Origin: Thiomicrorhabdus heinhorstiae
Lineage (GTDB): Bacteria > Pseudomonadota > Gammaproteobacteria > Thiomicrospirales > Thiomicrospiraceae
NCBI RefSeq assembly: GCF_013391765.2
Contig: NZ_JACBGI020000020.1
Location: forward strand, 1-44,901
DNA length: 44,901 bases
Reading direction: 5' to 3'
The notes under the pieces were generated by a model. That model was not told the DNA's origin, did not search any database, and saw nothing but the letters and a program-made list of their open reading frames with translations. Shown piece by piece: positions 29,544-38,020 of the stretch; positions within the stretch are counted from its first letter, which is position 1, and each line of letters starts with the position of its first letter. The position numbers and the translations under genes are program-made.

Positions 29544-30452
29544 GTGAATAGTCATCCTCTTAACGAATGGATTACACCGGAAATTCAAGATCGAAACGAG
29601 CGAATCCTAAAGCGCCCGCCGGTATTGGATATTCAGCAGTTGCATAAATCTTTCGAGCACAAGGGTAAGCAGATTGAAGTGTTGCGCAATGTCGACTTCA
29701 CTGCTTACAAGCGCGAATTTATCTGTGTAGTCGGACCTTCTGGTTGCGGAAAGTCGACTTTGGCCAGATTGATTGCCGGGCTGGAAACCATCGACGACGG
29801 CAGTATTTTGATGGACGGCAAGAAAGTGACTTCTCCCGGACCGGATAGAGGCATGGTGTTCCAGAGTTATTCGCTGTTTCCATGGATGACGGTCAAAGAG
29901 AACGTGATGTTCGGTCTGATTGAATCCGGTATGTCGAAAACCACTGCCGAACCGGAAGCTTTGCAATGGATCGATCTGGTCGGTTTGGAGAAGTTTACCG
30001 AATCCTATCCGCATCAGTTATCCGGCGGGATGAAACAGCGCGTCGCGATTATTCGAGCTTTGGCTAACCAGCCGAAAGTACTGCTTATGGACGAACCCTT
30101 TGCCGCTCTCGACCCGAAGAACCGCCTGAAAATGCAGCAGTATCTGTTGGAAATCTGGCAAAACATCGATATTACGATTTTCTTTATTACGCACGATTTG
30201 GACGAAGCCATCTATCTGGCTGACCGGATTTTGGTATTGGATGCCCATCCGGGTCGGGTCAAGGAGGTGGTCAATGTGCCTCTACCGAGACCGAGAGCAA
30301 ACGATACTTTTTTAAGCCCTGCTTTTATGGGGACCAAAGCTTATTTGGAGAGTCTGGTTCATCACGAAGAGGAAGAGCCTGAAGATATGGAAGATAAGTT
30401 GAAAATGGTCCGCATGGTTTCAGTTAACTCAGACGTACCGGATATTTTTTAA
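29544..30452 (+). CDS. ABC transporter ATP-binding protein, first system
   Basis: NitT/TauT-type ATPase energising the permease at 28552. Walker A GPSGCGKST, Q-loop VFQSYSLFPW, signature LSGGMKQR, Walker B VLLMDEPFAALD, H-loop THDLDEA. About 302 aa, with roughly 30 extra N-terminal residues and a C-terminal tail after the core. GTG start at 29544 with AAGGAAAG 5-6 nt upstream. It sits 14 nt after the permease and 1 nt before the NikR-like regulator gene. Confidence 0.9.
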   Translation: MNSHPLNEWITPEIQDRNERILKRPPVLDIQQLHKSFEHKGKQIEVLRNVDFTAYKREFICVVGPSGCGKSTLARLIAGLETIDDGSILMDGKKVTSPGPDRGMVFQSYSLFPWMTVKENVMFGLIESGMSKTTAEPEALQWIDLVGLEKFTESYPHQLSGGMKQRVAIIRALANQPKVLLMDEPFAALDPKNRLKMQQYLLEIWQNIDITIFFITHDLDEAIYLADRILVLDAHPGRVKEVVNVPLPRPRANDTFLSPAFMGTKAYLESLVHHEEEEPEDMEDKLKMVRMVSVNSDVPDIF

Positions 30453-30453
30453 G

Positions 30454-30927
30454 ATGAAAAAGCCAAGTAATTTAATCAGAACCAGCGCCTCTCTGCCGGA
30501 AGAGGTATTAAACGAACTGGAATGGTTGACGAATCAACGCCAACTGAAAAATCGTTCTGCGATGTTGGTCGACCTTATCCGCAAGGAAGCGTCGGCATTC
30601 CGTCAGGATCATACCAACGAGATTATGGCCGGAACCTTCACGTTGGTATACGACCACTCGATCCCGGGATTGCAGCAAAAACTTAACCAGCTAAAACATA
30701 AATATGTGGCGGAGATTATCTCCACCACACAGGTTCAACTAATGAACCAGCATACTTTGGAAGTCAACCTGATGCAGGGACCTGCGCAGGGTTTGAAGCG
30801 GATCAGTGATGAAATGATGTCGTTTAAAGGCGTAAAAAACAGCAACCTTTATCTGACGGATTCTGCTCTTCCGCCTATTTATACAACCAATTCAAGCAGA
30901 TTAACACAGGAGAAAGACAATGCCTGA
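30454..30927 (+). CDS. NikR-fold ribbon-helix-helix regulator without the nickel site
   Basis: Predicted DNA-binding regulator. The N-terminal ribbon-helix-helix is about residues 5-48 (LIRTSASLPEEVLNEL..NRSAMLVDLIR). The C-terminal ACT-like domain (about 56-140) aligns with NikR: TFTLVYDH, then ..TTQVQLMNQHTLEV in the place of E. coli LHVHINHDDCLEI. Of the four nickel ligands (E. coli H76, H87, H89, C95) only the first seems kept (H82); the others are Q93, Q95 and T101. It probably does not bind nickel in the NikR way and may sense another ligand. It starts 1 nt after the ATPase and overlaps the next gene by 8 nt, so it is in the operon. Confidence 0.8.
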   Translation: MKKPSNLIRTSASLPEEVLNELEWLTNQRQLKNRSAMLVDLIRKEASAFRQDHTNEIMAGTFTLVYDHSIPGLQQKLNQLKHKYVAEIISTTQVQLMNQHTLEVNLMQGPAQGLKRISDEMMSFKGVKNSNLYLTDSALPPIYTTNSSRLTQEKDNA

Positions 30928-31663
30928 GGCACCTTCATACAACGGTTTTGTTTGGAAAGAATTCATTCCGGCAGGCGCACACTGGTCGGGGGTGATTCGT
31001 CGCGGCACGGTTCTACGTTTGACGGACGTAGAAGGTCTGGCGAATGTTTCGATGTTGATCAACAACTTGGAAGTGAAAAACGAACGTTACAACATGCCGG
31101 ATACTTTGAAAGCGCAAAAGACCGCTTTTTTGACGACGCCGAATATGTGTTTCAGCGATATGGGGCGGGTAATGTGCTCGATTATTGCCGATACCTGCGG
31201 CTGGCACGACACCATCGGCGGGATTTCCAGCGCGAGATCGCTTGAGAAAAAATACGGCAGCAAGAGCTACCAGGATGCGCATAACGACTATTTTAAAAAC
31301 GGCCATGACAGTTTGATCAACGAGTTGGAAAAGTGGGGCTTGAACGAAAGCGATATCATGCCGAATATTAACTGGTTCAGTAAGGTTCGTGTCGAAGACG
31401 ACGGTACTATGACGTTTGTCGCAAACAACTCCAAGGCCGGCGACTATGTCGATTTGCGTTTTGAAATGGATTGTATCGTCTGTCTGTCTACCGCACAGCA
31501 CCCGATGGACCCGAACCCGGAATACAGCCCTAAACCGGTCGAGTTGAGTGTCTATAAGGCATTGAAAGTCGAACAGGACGATCCTTGCCGACTGCATCGC
31601 GGAGAAAACGAGCGCGCTTACTACAACACCAAAATCTTTTACGGAGAAAACCCAAATGACTAA
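30920..31663 (+). CDS. Carboxyguanidine deiminase subunit (urea carboxylase-associated, DUF1989), larger
   Basis: DUF1989 protein of 247 aa. Pairs of such proteins, long called urea carboxylase-associated proteins, form the heterodimeric carboxyguanidine deiminase CgdAB, converting carboxyguanidine to allophanate plus ammonia (established for Pseudomonas syringae). Key visible motif: [11 protein letters not shown] with Cys and His suited to metal binding or catalysis. AGGAG precedes the ATG. It overlaps the regulator upstream and the second DUF1989 gene downstream by 8 nt each, implying tight co-translation. I do not assign A or B because I cannot align them to the characterised subunits. Confidence 0.88.
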   Translation: MPEAPSYNGFVWKEFIPAGAHWSGVIRRGTVLRLTDVEGLANVSMLINNLEVKNERYNMPDTLKAQKTAFLTTPNMCFSDMGRVMCSIIADTCGWHDTIGGISSARSLEKKYGSKSYQDAHNDYFKNGHDSLINELEKWGLNESDIMPNINWFSKVRVEDDGTMTFVANNSKAGDYVDLRFEMDCIVCLSTAQHPMDPNPEYSPKPVELSVYKALKVEQDDPCRLHRGENERAYYNTKIFYGENPND

Positions 31664-32294
31664 GTTTGACGAAAATCGAATCGTTTACCGCGAAGTAGTA
31701 AAAGCCGGTGACCCTTGGATGCATGAAGTCAAAGCCGGGCAGTATTTCCGTATCGTCGATTTGGAAGGAAATCAGGCGGTCGACACGCTTTTCTATAGCG
31801 CCGCAGATCAGGCCGAACGTTATTCGGCTACCGACACCATTCGCGAGCAGGGCAAGATTTATCTGACCACCGGCAGCGAGTTGATGTCCAACAGAGGCAA
31901 TAAAATGCTGACGATTGTCGACGATACCTGCGGGCGCCACGACACCATCGGTGGAGCCTGTTCTGCAGAAAGTAACACTGTGCGCTATGCGATTGAAAAA
32001 CGTCACATGCACTCGTGCCGTGACTCTTTCCTGATGGCTTTGGGCAGCTGTAGCTGCAACCACGGTAAAACCATGACCAAAGAAGATCTGGCGAGCAACA
32101 TCAACTTCTTTATGAACGTTCCGGTTTCGCCGGACGGGCATCTGGATTTCGATGACGGGATTTCCGCGCCGGGTCGCTATGTCGAGATGCAGGCGGATAT
32201 GGACGTGCTGGTATTGGTTTCCAACTGCCCGCAGTTGAATAATCCGTGTAATGGGTATAACCCGACCCCGGTCGAAATGATTATTTGGGAATAA
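31656..32294 (+). CDS. Carboxyguanidine deiminase subunit (urea carboxylase-associated, DUF1989), smaller
   Basis: Second DUF1989 protein, 212 aa, partner of the previous gene in the CgdAB-type deiminase. It carries [15 protein letters not shown], parallel to the partner's [11 protein letters not shown], plus a Cys-rich CSCNHGKT segment near residues 130-137 absent from the partner, so the two subunits are probably not equivalent. The ATG overlaps the upstream stop (ATGACTAA). The stop codon is also the first bases of a 121-bp palindromic element. The pair beside a carboxylase strongly suggests guanidine rather than urea as substrate. Confidence 0.88.
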   Translation: MTKFDENRIVYREVVKAGDPWMHEVKAGQYFRIVDLEGNQAVDTLFYSAADQAERYSATDTIREQGKIYLTTGSELMSNRGNKMLTIVDDTCGRHDTIGGACSAESNTVRYAIEKRHMHSCRDSFLMALGSCSCNHGKTMTKEDLASNINFFMNVPVSPDGHLDFDDGISAPGRYVEMQADMDVLVLVSNCPQLNNPCNGYNPTPVEMIIWE

Positions 32295-32412
32295 ATTGTC
32301 ACTAATGGCTCAACTGCGTTGTTGCGTCCTCGAAAATTTTTCGCCTATCTAATGATATGTCTCAAAATTTTCTTGCCGTGCGCCTAGCATTTGAACCACT
32401 ACTAACAATTTA
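32292..32412. repeat. 121-bp imperfect palindrome with 8-bp terminal inverted repeats (MITE-like)
   Basis: TAAATTGT (32292-32299) and ACAATTTA (32405-32412) are perfect inverted ends. Inward, ATGGCTCAA pairs with TTGAACCACT-type sequence and GAAAATTTT with AAAATTTTC, with a looser middle, so the whole element could fold into one long hairpin. No coding capacity. It resembles small non-autonomous mobile or REP-like repeats; whether copies exist elsewhere in the genome cannot be seen here. It lies between the deiminase genes and the riboswitch and could partly terminate or stabilise the operon transcript. Confidence 0.6.
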
Positions 32413-32453
32413 TAGAGTTATGGAATTTTGCATAACGTTTTTAAATTTAAAAA

Positions 32454-32491
32454 TTGAGAGAGTTACAGCTATTCCGTTAAGGCTCTCGCAA
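32454..32491 (+). other. Hairpin between the palindrome and the riboswitch
   Basis: TTGAGAGAG pairs with CTCTCGCAA (8 of 9 positions) around a 20-nt loop. No U-tract follows, so it is not a classical terminator. It could be part of the leader structure or an operator; unassigned. Confidence 0.4.
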
Positions 32492-32526
32492 GTAAAAAAC
32501 TAATACTGATAACAAACAAAATAAAT

Positions 32527-32577
32527 CTAGGACGACCTAGTTGAAACAAATTGCCTCGGAACGATCTGAGAAAAGGA
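32527..32577 (+). promoter_or_regulatory. Guanidine-II (mini-ykkC) riboswitch before the carboxylase
   Basis: Two hairpins each closed by an ACGA tetraloop, the ACGR hallmark of mini-ykkC RNA. P1 is CTAGG-ACGA-CCTAG (32527-32540), a perfect 5-bp stem. P2 is CTCGGA-ACGA-TCTGAG (32555-32570), 6 bp with one G-U. The linker is 14 nt, in the known range. The AAAAGGA ribosome-binding sequence (32571-32577) follows P2 directly and the ATG is at 32584, so guanidine binding would most likely control translation initiation (inferred). The class is known to sense guanidine and to occur before carboxylase and guanidine-export genes. Confidence 0.9.
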
Positions 32578-32583
32578 CACTCA

Positions 32584-35500
32584 ATGTTTAAAAAAGTACT
32601 CATTGCCAACCGTGGAGCGATTGCCACTCGAATTATCCGCACCTTGAAAAAAATGGGTATCCAGTCTGTGGTTTTGGCATCGGATGCCGACCGCGCGTCG
32701 TTACATGTTCAGCAAGCGGATGAAGTAATTTTTTTGCCGGGAAATGTGGCAACCGAGACTTACCTGAATGTGCCTTTGATTCTTGAAGAAGCGACTCGCC
32801 TTGGTGTCGAAGCGGTGCATCCGGGATACGGATTTTTGAGTGAAAACACCAGTTTTGCCGATGCGTGTGAAGCCGTCGGCATTCGTTTTATCGGTCCGCG
32901 AGCGGAACACATCCGCGATTTCGGTTTAAAACATACGGCCCGAGAGCTGGCGATTGAAGCGGGCGTACCGCTCTTGCCGGGTTCAGGGCTTTTGGATTCA
33001 ATCGAGCACGCTTTGACCGAAGCCGAACGTATCGGTTATCCGGTAATGCTGAAGAGCACCGCCGGCGGCGGTGGAATCGGCATGCAGCGCTGCAACACGC
33101 CAAAAGAATTGAGTGACGCCTTTGAACAGGTTGAACGTCTCAGTCAAAACGCTTTCGGTCAGAAAGGGATTTTCCTGGAAAAATTCGTCGTCAATGCGCG
33201 TCATATCGAAATTCAGATTTTCGGTGACGGTCGCGGTGAAGTAGTGTCTTTCGGTGAACGTGACTGCTCTTTGCAGCGCCGTAACCAGAAGGTGGTCGAA
33301 GAGACTCCGGCGGTCGGTATCAGCCGTGAGCAAGTTGCGGAAATGGAAGCGCATGCGATCAGACTCGGTAAGATTGTCAACTACAAGTCGGCCGGGACGG
33401 TGGAATACGTTTACGATGCCGATCAACAAGCCTATTCGTTCTTGGAAGTGAACACTCGCTTGCAGGTTGAGCACGGTATTACCGAAGCGGTTCGCGGAGT
33501 CGATCTGGTTGAATGGATGATTCGTGTCGCTTACGATGAAACTTTGCCACTTTCGGCCGCGCAGATTCCTGCAGCGGAAGGACACGCGATCGAAGTGCGA
33601 GTGTATGCCGAAGATCCGTTTAAGAATTTCCAGCCAAGTACCGGCAAACTGACCGGTTGGGACATGCCGCAGGATTGTCGCGTTGATACCTGGTGCGAAC
33701 GTGGTGTCGAAGTCAGTTCTTTCTATGATCCGATGTTGGCGAAAATCATCGTCAAGGGAACGGATCGCGAAGATGCGGTCGGCCGCATGCAAAGCGCCTT
33801 ATCCAAGACCCGTGTCGATGGGTTTGAAACCAATGCCGCCTATCTGGAAGCCTTGTGCGGAAATGCCTCTTTCAAGCAGGCCGAAGGACTTTATACCCAT
33901 TTCCTGAACAGTTTTATGCATACGCCGAATACGGTGGAAGTGACTCAGCCGGGTACCCATTCGATGATCGTCAGTTATCCGGGGCGTGTCGGTTACTGGG
34001 ACATCGGCGTTCCGCCTTCCGGGCCGATGGATGCCTTGTCGCACCGTTTGGCAAATCGTTGTCTGAACAATGCGCAAGATGCCGCGACCATTGAAATGAC
34101 GGTATCCGGAGTCGGTTTGACCTTCGATGTCGATACCGTGATCTGTATTACCGGTGCCGATGTGCAGCCGACGATCGATAAAGAACCGATTCCTCAGTGG
34201 CAGGCGGTGAAAGTGAAAGCCGGTCAGCAACTGAAAACAAAAGTAATCAAGGATGCCGGTCAGCGTGCTTATCTGGCGGTATTGGGCGGTTTTGACGTAC
34301 CGGACTATATGGGCAGTAAGACCACTTTCTCTTTAGGGAAGTTCGGAGGTCACGGCGGGCGTTTGTTACGTGCCGGCGATGTTCTGCGGTTGCATAATCT
34401 GGAGATCCCTTCCGAACTTTTGGCTCTGCCGGAACAGGCGATTCCGACATTCGGCAATCATTTTGAGATCGGCGTAATTTACGGACCGCAGGGTACGCCG
34501 GATTTCTTTACCGATGAAGATATCGAAAAATTCTTTAACTGCGATTGGGAAGTGCATTACAACTCCAGTCGTACCGGTATCCGTCTGGTCGGACCGAAAC
34601 CGCAATGGGCGCGGAAAGACGGCGGAGAAGCCGGTCTGCATCCGTCGAATATTCACGATAACCCTTATGCGATCGGTGCAATCGACTTTACCGGAGATAT
34701 GCCGGTTATTCTGGCGCAGGACGGCCCAAGTCTGGGCGGTTTTGTCTGTCCGGCAACCATTATCGAAGCAGAACAATGGAAAATGGGGCAGTTGCGTCCG
34801 GGAGACAAAATTCGCTTTAAGCCGGTGACCATTGAACAGGCCGAACAGGCGATCAAAGATCAGGAAGCTGCCATCCGTTCATTGCAAACGCCGACGGTTG
34901 CTCAACTGTCTTTTCTGGATTCACCGACCGAACAGTCGTGTATCGCGCATGAAATTTCCGCGGACTCGCATGAATTCGGCGTCAAATACCGTCGTTCGGG
35001 CGACAGCCATGTGTTGATTGAATACGGCAGGATGGAGCTGGATCTGGCGCTGCGTTTCCGTATTCAGGTGTTATTCGAACGCTTGAAAGAGAATCGTGAT
35101 AATCAGGCGGACTGGGCGTTTTTGAAGGATTTGACTCCGGGGATTCGTTCCTTGCAGGTACATTACGATCCGCGAAAAATCTCTCAGAACGAGCTGATCG
35201 ACAAACTGATCGCTCTGGAAGAAGAGATCTCTTCCGGTAGAGACCTGACGGTGAAGAGCCGAATTGTCCGCCTGCCGTTGTCCTGGGATGATCCTAGCAC
35301 GCGTTTGGCGATTGAAAAGTATATGACCACAGTGCGTCCGAATGCGCCGTGGTGTCCGAGCAATATCGAATTTATCCGCCGCATTAACGGTTTGGATAGT
35401 ATCGAAGACGTTAAACGCATCGTGTTTGATGCCAAATATCTGGTCATGGGTCTGGGTGATGTCTATCTGGGCGCGCCGGTTGCTACACCGCTTGATCCGC

Positions 35501-36222
35501 GTCATCGTCTGGTCACCACCAAATATAATCCGGCACGCACCTGGACACCGGAAAACGCCGTCGGTATCGGCGGTGCCTATATGTGCGTTTACGGTATGGA
35601 AGGACCGGGCGGTTACCAGTTTGTCGGTCGGACTATTCAGATGTGGAACGCTTATCACCGTACCCGTTTCTTTACCGAAGAGAAACCGTGGCTATTGGAT
35701 TTCTTCGATCAGATTCAGTTCTATCCGGTTTCCGAGGAAGAGCTGGCGCAGGCCCGTTTAGATTTCCCGCTGGGACGTTTCGGCATCGACATTGAAGAGA
35801 CCGAACTGTCGTTGAATGCCTACCAATCCTTCCTGAAAGAAAATCATTCCAGTATCGACGAATTCAAACAGACTCAGGGTGCGGCCTTTGAGGCAGAACG
35901 TCTCTATTGGGAAGAATCCGGGTTGGCGAATTTCGAAGCCGAAACCGCCCAGGAAGAGATTCAGAGTGAAGGTCTCGGCGAATTGCCTGAGGGCTTCGAA
36001 GCGGCTCTGTCTCCGATTACCGGCAGTGTCTGGAAACTGCAGGTCAAACCGGGCGATAAGGTGGAAGAGGGCGATACCATCGCCATTCTGGAAACTATGA
36101 AAATCGAGGTGGCGGTCGAAGCGGAAAGTTCCGGAACCGTCACTGAGATTTTGGTGAACGAAGGTGATTTGATTCAGATGGGGCAGGCGTTAATGGTACT
36201 TGAGGAGAATGAAAATGTCTGA
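32584..36222 (+). CDS. Guanidine (urea) carboxylase, biotin-dependent
   Basis: Large multidomain biotin enzyme, 1212 aa. Order: ATP-grasp biotin carboxylase (about 1-445, glycine-rich loop in KSTAGGGGIGM), carboxyltransferase of two KipA/KipI-like halves (about 470-780 and 790-1010), C-terminal biotinyl domain with biotinylated K1173 in ETMKIE. Usually annotated urea carboxylase. Paired with DUF1989 genes and a guanidine riboswitch, it is better called guanidine carboxylase. D701 in AIDFTGD appears to match the Asp reported to distinguish guanidine carboxylases from urea enzymes with Asn; this placement is from memory of fungal sequences. ATG 32584 is chosen over TTG 32551, which lies in riboswitch linker/P2. 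Confidence 0.9.
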   Translation: MFKKVLIANRGAIATRIIRTLKKMGIQSVVLASDADRASLHVQQADEVIFLPGNVATETYLNVPLILEEATRLGVEAVHPGYGFLSENTSFADACEAVGIRFIGPRAEHIRDFGLKHTARELAIEAGVPLLPGSGLLDSIEHALTEAERIGYPVMLKSTAGGGGIGMQRCNTPKELSDAFEQVERLSQNAFGQKGIFLEKFVVNARHIEIQIFGDGRGEVVSFGERDCSLQRRNQKVVEETPAVGISREQVAEMEAHAIRLGKIVNYKSAGTVEYVYDADQQAYSFLEVNTRLQVEHGITEAVRGVDLVEWMIRVAYDETLPLSAAQIPAAEGHAIEVRVYAEDPFKNFQPSTGKLTGWDMPQDCRVDTWCERGVEVSSFYDPMLAKIIVKGTDREDAVGRMQSALSKTRVDGFETNAAYLEALCGNASFKQAEGLYTHFLNSFMHTPNTVEVTQPGTHSMIVSYPGRVGYWDIGVPPSGPMDALSHRLANRCLNNAQDAATIEMTVSGVGLTFDVDTVICITGADVQPTIDKEPIPQWQAVKVKAGQQLKTKVIKDAGQRAYLAVLGGFDVPDYMGSKTTFSLGKFGGHGGRLLRAGDVLRLHNLEIPSELLALPEQAIPTFGNHFEIGVIYGPQGTPDFFTDEDIEKFFNCDWEVHYNSSRTGIRLVGPKPQWARKDGGEAGLHPSNIHDNPYAIGAIDFTGDMPVILAQDGPSLGGFVCPATIIEAEQWKMGQLRPGDKIRFKPVTIEQAEQAIKDQEAAIRSLQTPTVAQLSFLDSPTEQSCIAHEISADSHEFGVKYRRSGDSHVLIEYGRMELDLALRFRIQVLFERLKENRDNQADWAFLKDLTPGIRSLQVHYDPRKISQNELIDKLIALEEEISSGRDLTVKSRIVRLPLSWDDPSTRLAIEKYMTTVRPNAPWCPSNIEFIRRINGLDSIEDVKRIVFDAKYLVMGLGDVYLGAPVATPLDPRHRLVTTKYNPARTWTPENAVGIGGAYMCVYGMEGPGGYQFVGRTIQMWNAYHRTRFFTEEKPWLLDFFDQIQFYPVSEEELAQARLDFPLGRFGIDIEETELSLNAYQSFLKENHSSIDEFKQTQGAAFEAERLYWEESGLANFEAETAQEEIQSEGLGELPEGFEAALSPITGSVWKLQVKPGDKVEEGDTIAILETMKIEVAVEAESSGTVTEILVNEGDLIQMGQALMVLEENENV

Positions 36223-38020
36223 AATCGATTTACGTCTGGACGCATTAAAGCAAGCCTATCAAAACGGCGGACTGACCCCTCGTCAGGTTGTTGGAAACCT
36301 GCTGGAAAAAGCCGCTACCTATCAGGATTACAATATTTTCATTACTCTGTTGAGTGAAACTCAACTGGAGCCTTATTTACATAAGTTGGATCAGAGCGAT
36401 CCGCAGAGCTTGCCTTTATGGGGTGTGCCGTTTGTTATTAAGGACAATATCGATCTGGCCGGCATTTCGACCACCGCAGCCTGTAAAGAGTATAGCTATA
36501 TGCCTGAAAATTCGGCGACTGTGGTTGAGTTGTTGATCGAAGCCGGTGCGATACCGATCGGTAAGGCGAATATGGATCAGTTTGCGACGGGATTGGTCGG
36601 TACGCGTTCACCCTATGGCGTTTGTCATAATGCGTTCGATTTTGAGATGATTTCCGGCGGTTCCAGTTCCGGTTCTGCGGTCTCCTTGGCACTGAACCTG
36701 TGCAGTTTCTCGCTTGGAACCGATACGGCCGGTTCGGGGCGGGTACCTGCCGCGTTCAATAATCTGGTCGGTTTAAAGCCGTCGAAAGGTCTGTTAAGTT
36801 CCAGCGGACTGGTTCCTGCGGTGCGTTCGCAGGATGTCATCAGCGTGTTTGCTTTGAACGCGCAAGATGCGGCACAGGTCTTTGATGTGGTTGCAAAATT
36901 TGACGAAGAAGATGAATTCAGTCGTGATCTGGCAGAGTTGAATCCACCGGTTTGGCACAAGAAACCGGTTATCGGGGTGCCGAATGCGTCGAATTTGCTG
37001 TTCGACGGCGATCAGCTTGCTCAGGAAAATTTTGAAAAAGCGGTCGAAATGCTGGTTTCCGAAGGTTACAAACTGGTTGAAGTACCGTTTTGTTCCTGGC
37101 TGGAAACGGCGAAACTGCTGTACGGCGGTGCCTGGGTGGCAGAGCGCTATGTTGCGATAGAAGAGTTTATTGAACAGCACGAAGCGGATATGGACCCGAC
37201 GGTGGCCGAGATCATCGCCGGAGCTCGAACTTTAAGTGCCGCCGATGCCTATAAAGGCAGTTACAAATTGCAACATGCGCAGCGTGAAACCCAGCTTCAA
37301 TGGAAGGAGAGAGGGATCGACTGCATTATGACGCCGACCACACCGACGATCTACAGTATCGAACAGTTGGCCGAACAGCCGATCCAGCATAATTCTACGC
37401 TGGGTACCTACACCAATTTTATGAACCTGCTGGATTATGCCGCAGTCGCTATGCCGACCGGATTCCGTGACGATAAGTTGCCATGCGGGGTGACCTTTTT
37501 CGCACCGGCCGGTAGCGATCGGGCCTTGCTGCAATTGACCGATGCCTTGCACGGCAAATTTGTCGAAACTTCCGGAGCGAAAGGCTTGCCGGTTCCGGCA
37601 AGCAATCCTGCCTGTTTTACCGATAGCCGGGTAATTCCTCTGGCGGTAGTCGGGGCGCACTTAAGCGGATTCCCATTGAACAAGCAACTGCAGGAACGCG
37701 GTGCGACCTTGCTGGAAGAGACAGAAACCGCTCCGAAATACCGCTTTTACGAGTTGAATGAACGCCCGATTCTAAAACCGGGTCTGGTTAAACAGAAATC
37801 AGGGGGAGAATCGATCGCTCTGGAAGTCTGGGCCATGCCGAAAGAGCACCTTGGCAGCTTCCTGGCACTGATTCCATCGCCGTTGGGATTGGGTAAAGTC
37901 GAGCTGATCGACGGCAGGGAAGTGGTCGGTTTTATCTGCGAACCTTACGGAATCGAAGATGCCAGGGAAATCACCGAGACCGGCGGCTGGCGGAATTGGA
38001 TGAGGCAAAGGACTGAATGA
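36215..38020 (+). CDS. atzF: Allophanate hydrolase
   Basis: Hydrolyses allophanate to ammonia and CO2, the last step of the guanidine, urea or biuret routes. Amidase-signature domain about 1-430 with triad K76 (VIKDNID), cis-Ser S150 (GGSSSGS) and nucleophile S174 (DTAGSGR); all three are offset by exactly 15 from the AtzF triad K91-S165-S189. A C-terminal domain (about 450-601) of the type that decarboxylates the N-carboxycarbamate intermediate is present. 601 aa from ATG 36215, which has GAGGAG 7 nt upstream and overlaps the carboxylase stop by 8 nt. Confidence 0.93.
   Translation: MSEIDLRLDALKQAYQNGGLTPRQVVGNLLEKAATYQDYNIFITLLSETQLEPYLHKLDQSDPQSLPLWGVPFVIKDNIDLAGISTTAACKEYSYMPENSATVVELLIEAGAIPIGKANMDQFATGLVGTRSPYGVCHNAFDFEMISGGSSSGSAVSLALNLCSFSLGTDTAGSGRVPAAFNNLVGLKPSKGLLSSSGLVPAVRSQDVISVFALNAQDAAQVFDVVAKFDEEDEFSRDLAELNPPVWHKKPVIGVPNASNLLFDGDQLAQENFEKAVEMLVSEGYKLVEVPFCSWLETAKLLYGGAWVAERYVAIEEFIEQHEADMDPTVAEIIAGARTLSAADAYKGSYKLQHAQRETQLQWKERGIDCIMTPTTPTIYSIEQLAEQPIQHNSTLGTYTNFMNLLDYAAVAMPTGFRDDKLPCGVTFFAPAGSDRALLQLTDALHGKFVETSGAKGLPVPASNPACFTDSRVIPLAVVGAHLSGFPLNKQLQERGATLLEETETAPKYRFYELNERPILKPGLVKQKSGGESIALEVWAMPKEHLGSFLALIPSPLGLGKVELIDGREVVGFICEPYGIEDAREITETGGWRNWMRQRTE

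Noticed and set aside
30454-30927. Calling this regulator NikR (nickel-responsive repressor)
   Set aside because: Three of the four nickel ligands are missing and no nickel transport gene is nearby.
32551-32583. TTG at 32551 as start of the carboxylase
   Set aside because: It would put coding sequence through riboswitch hairpin P2 and the ribosome-binding site, and adds 11 residues unlike the family; ATG 32584 has AAAAGGA upstream.
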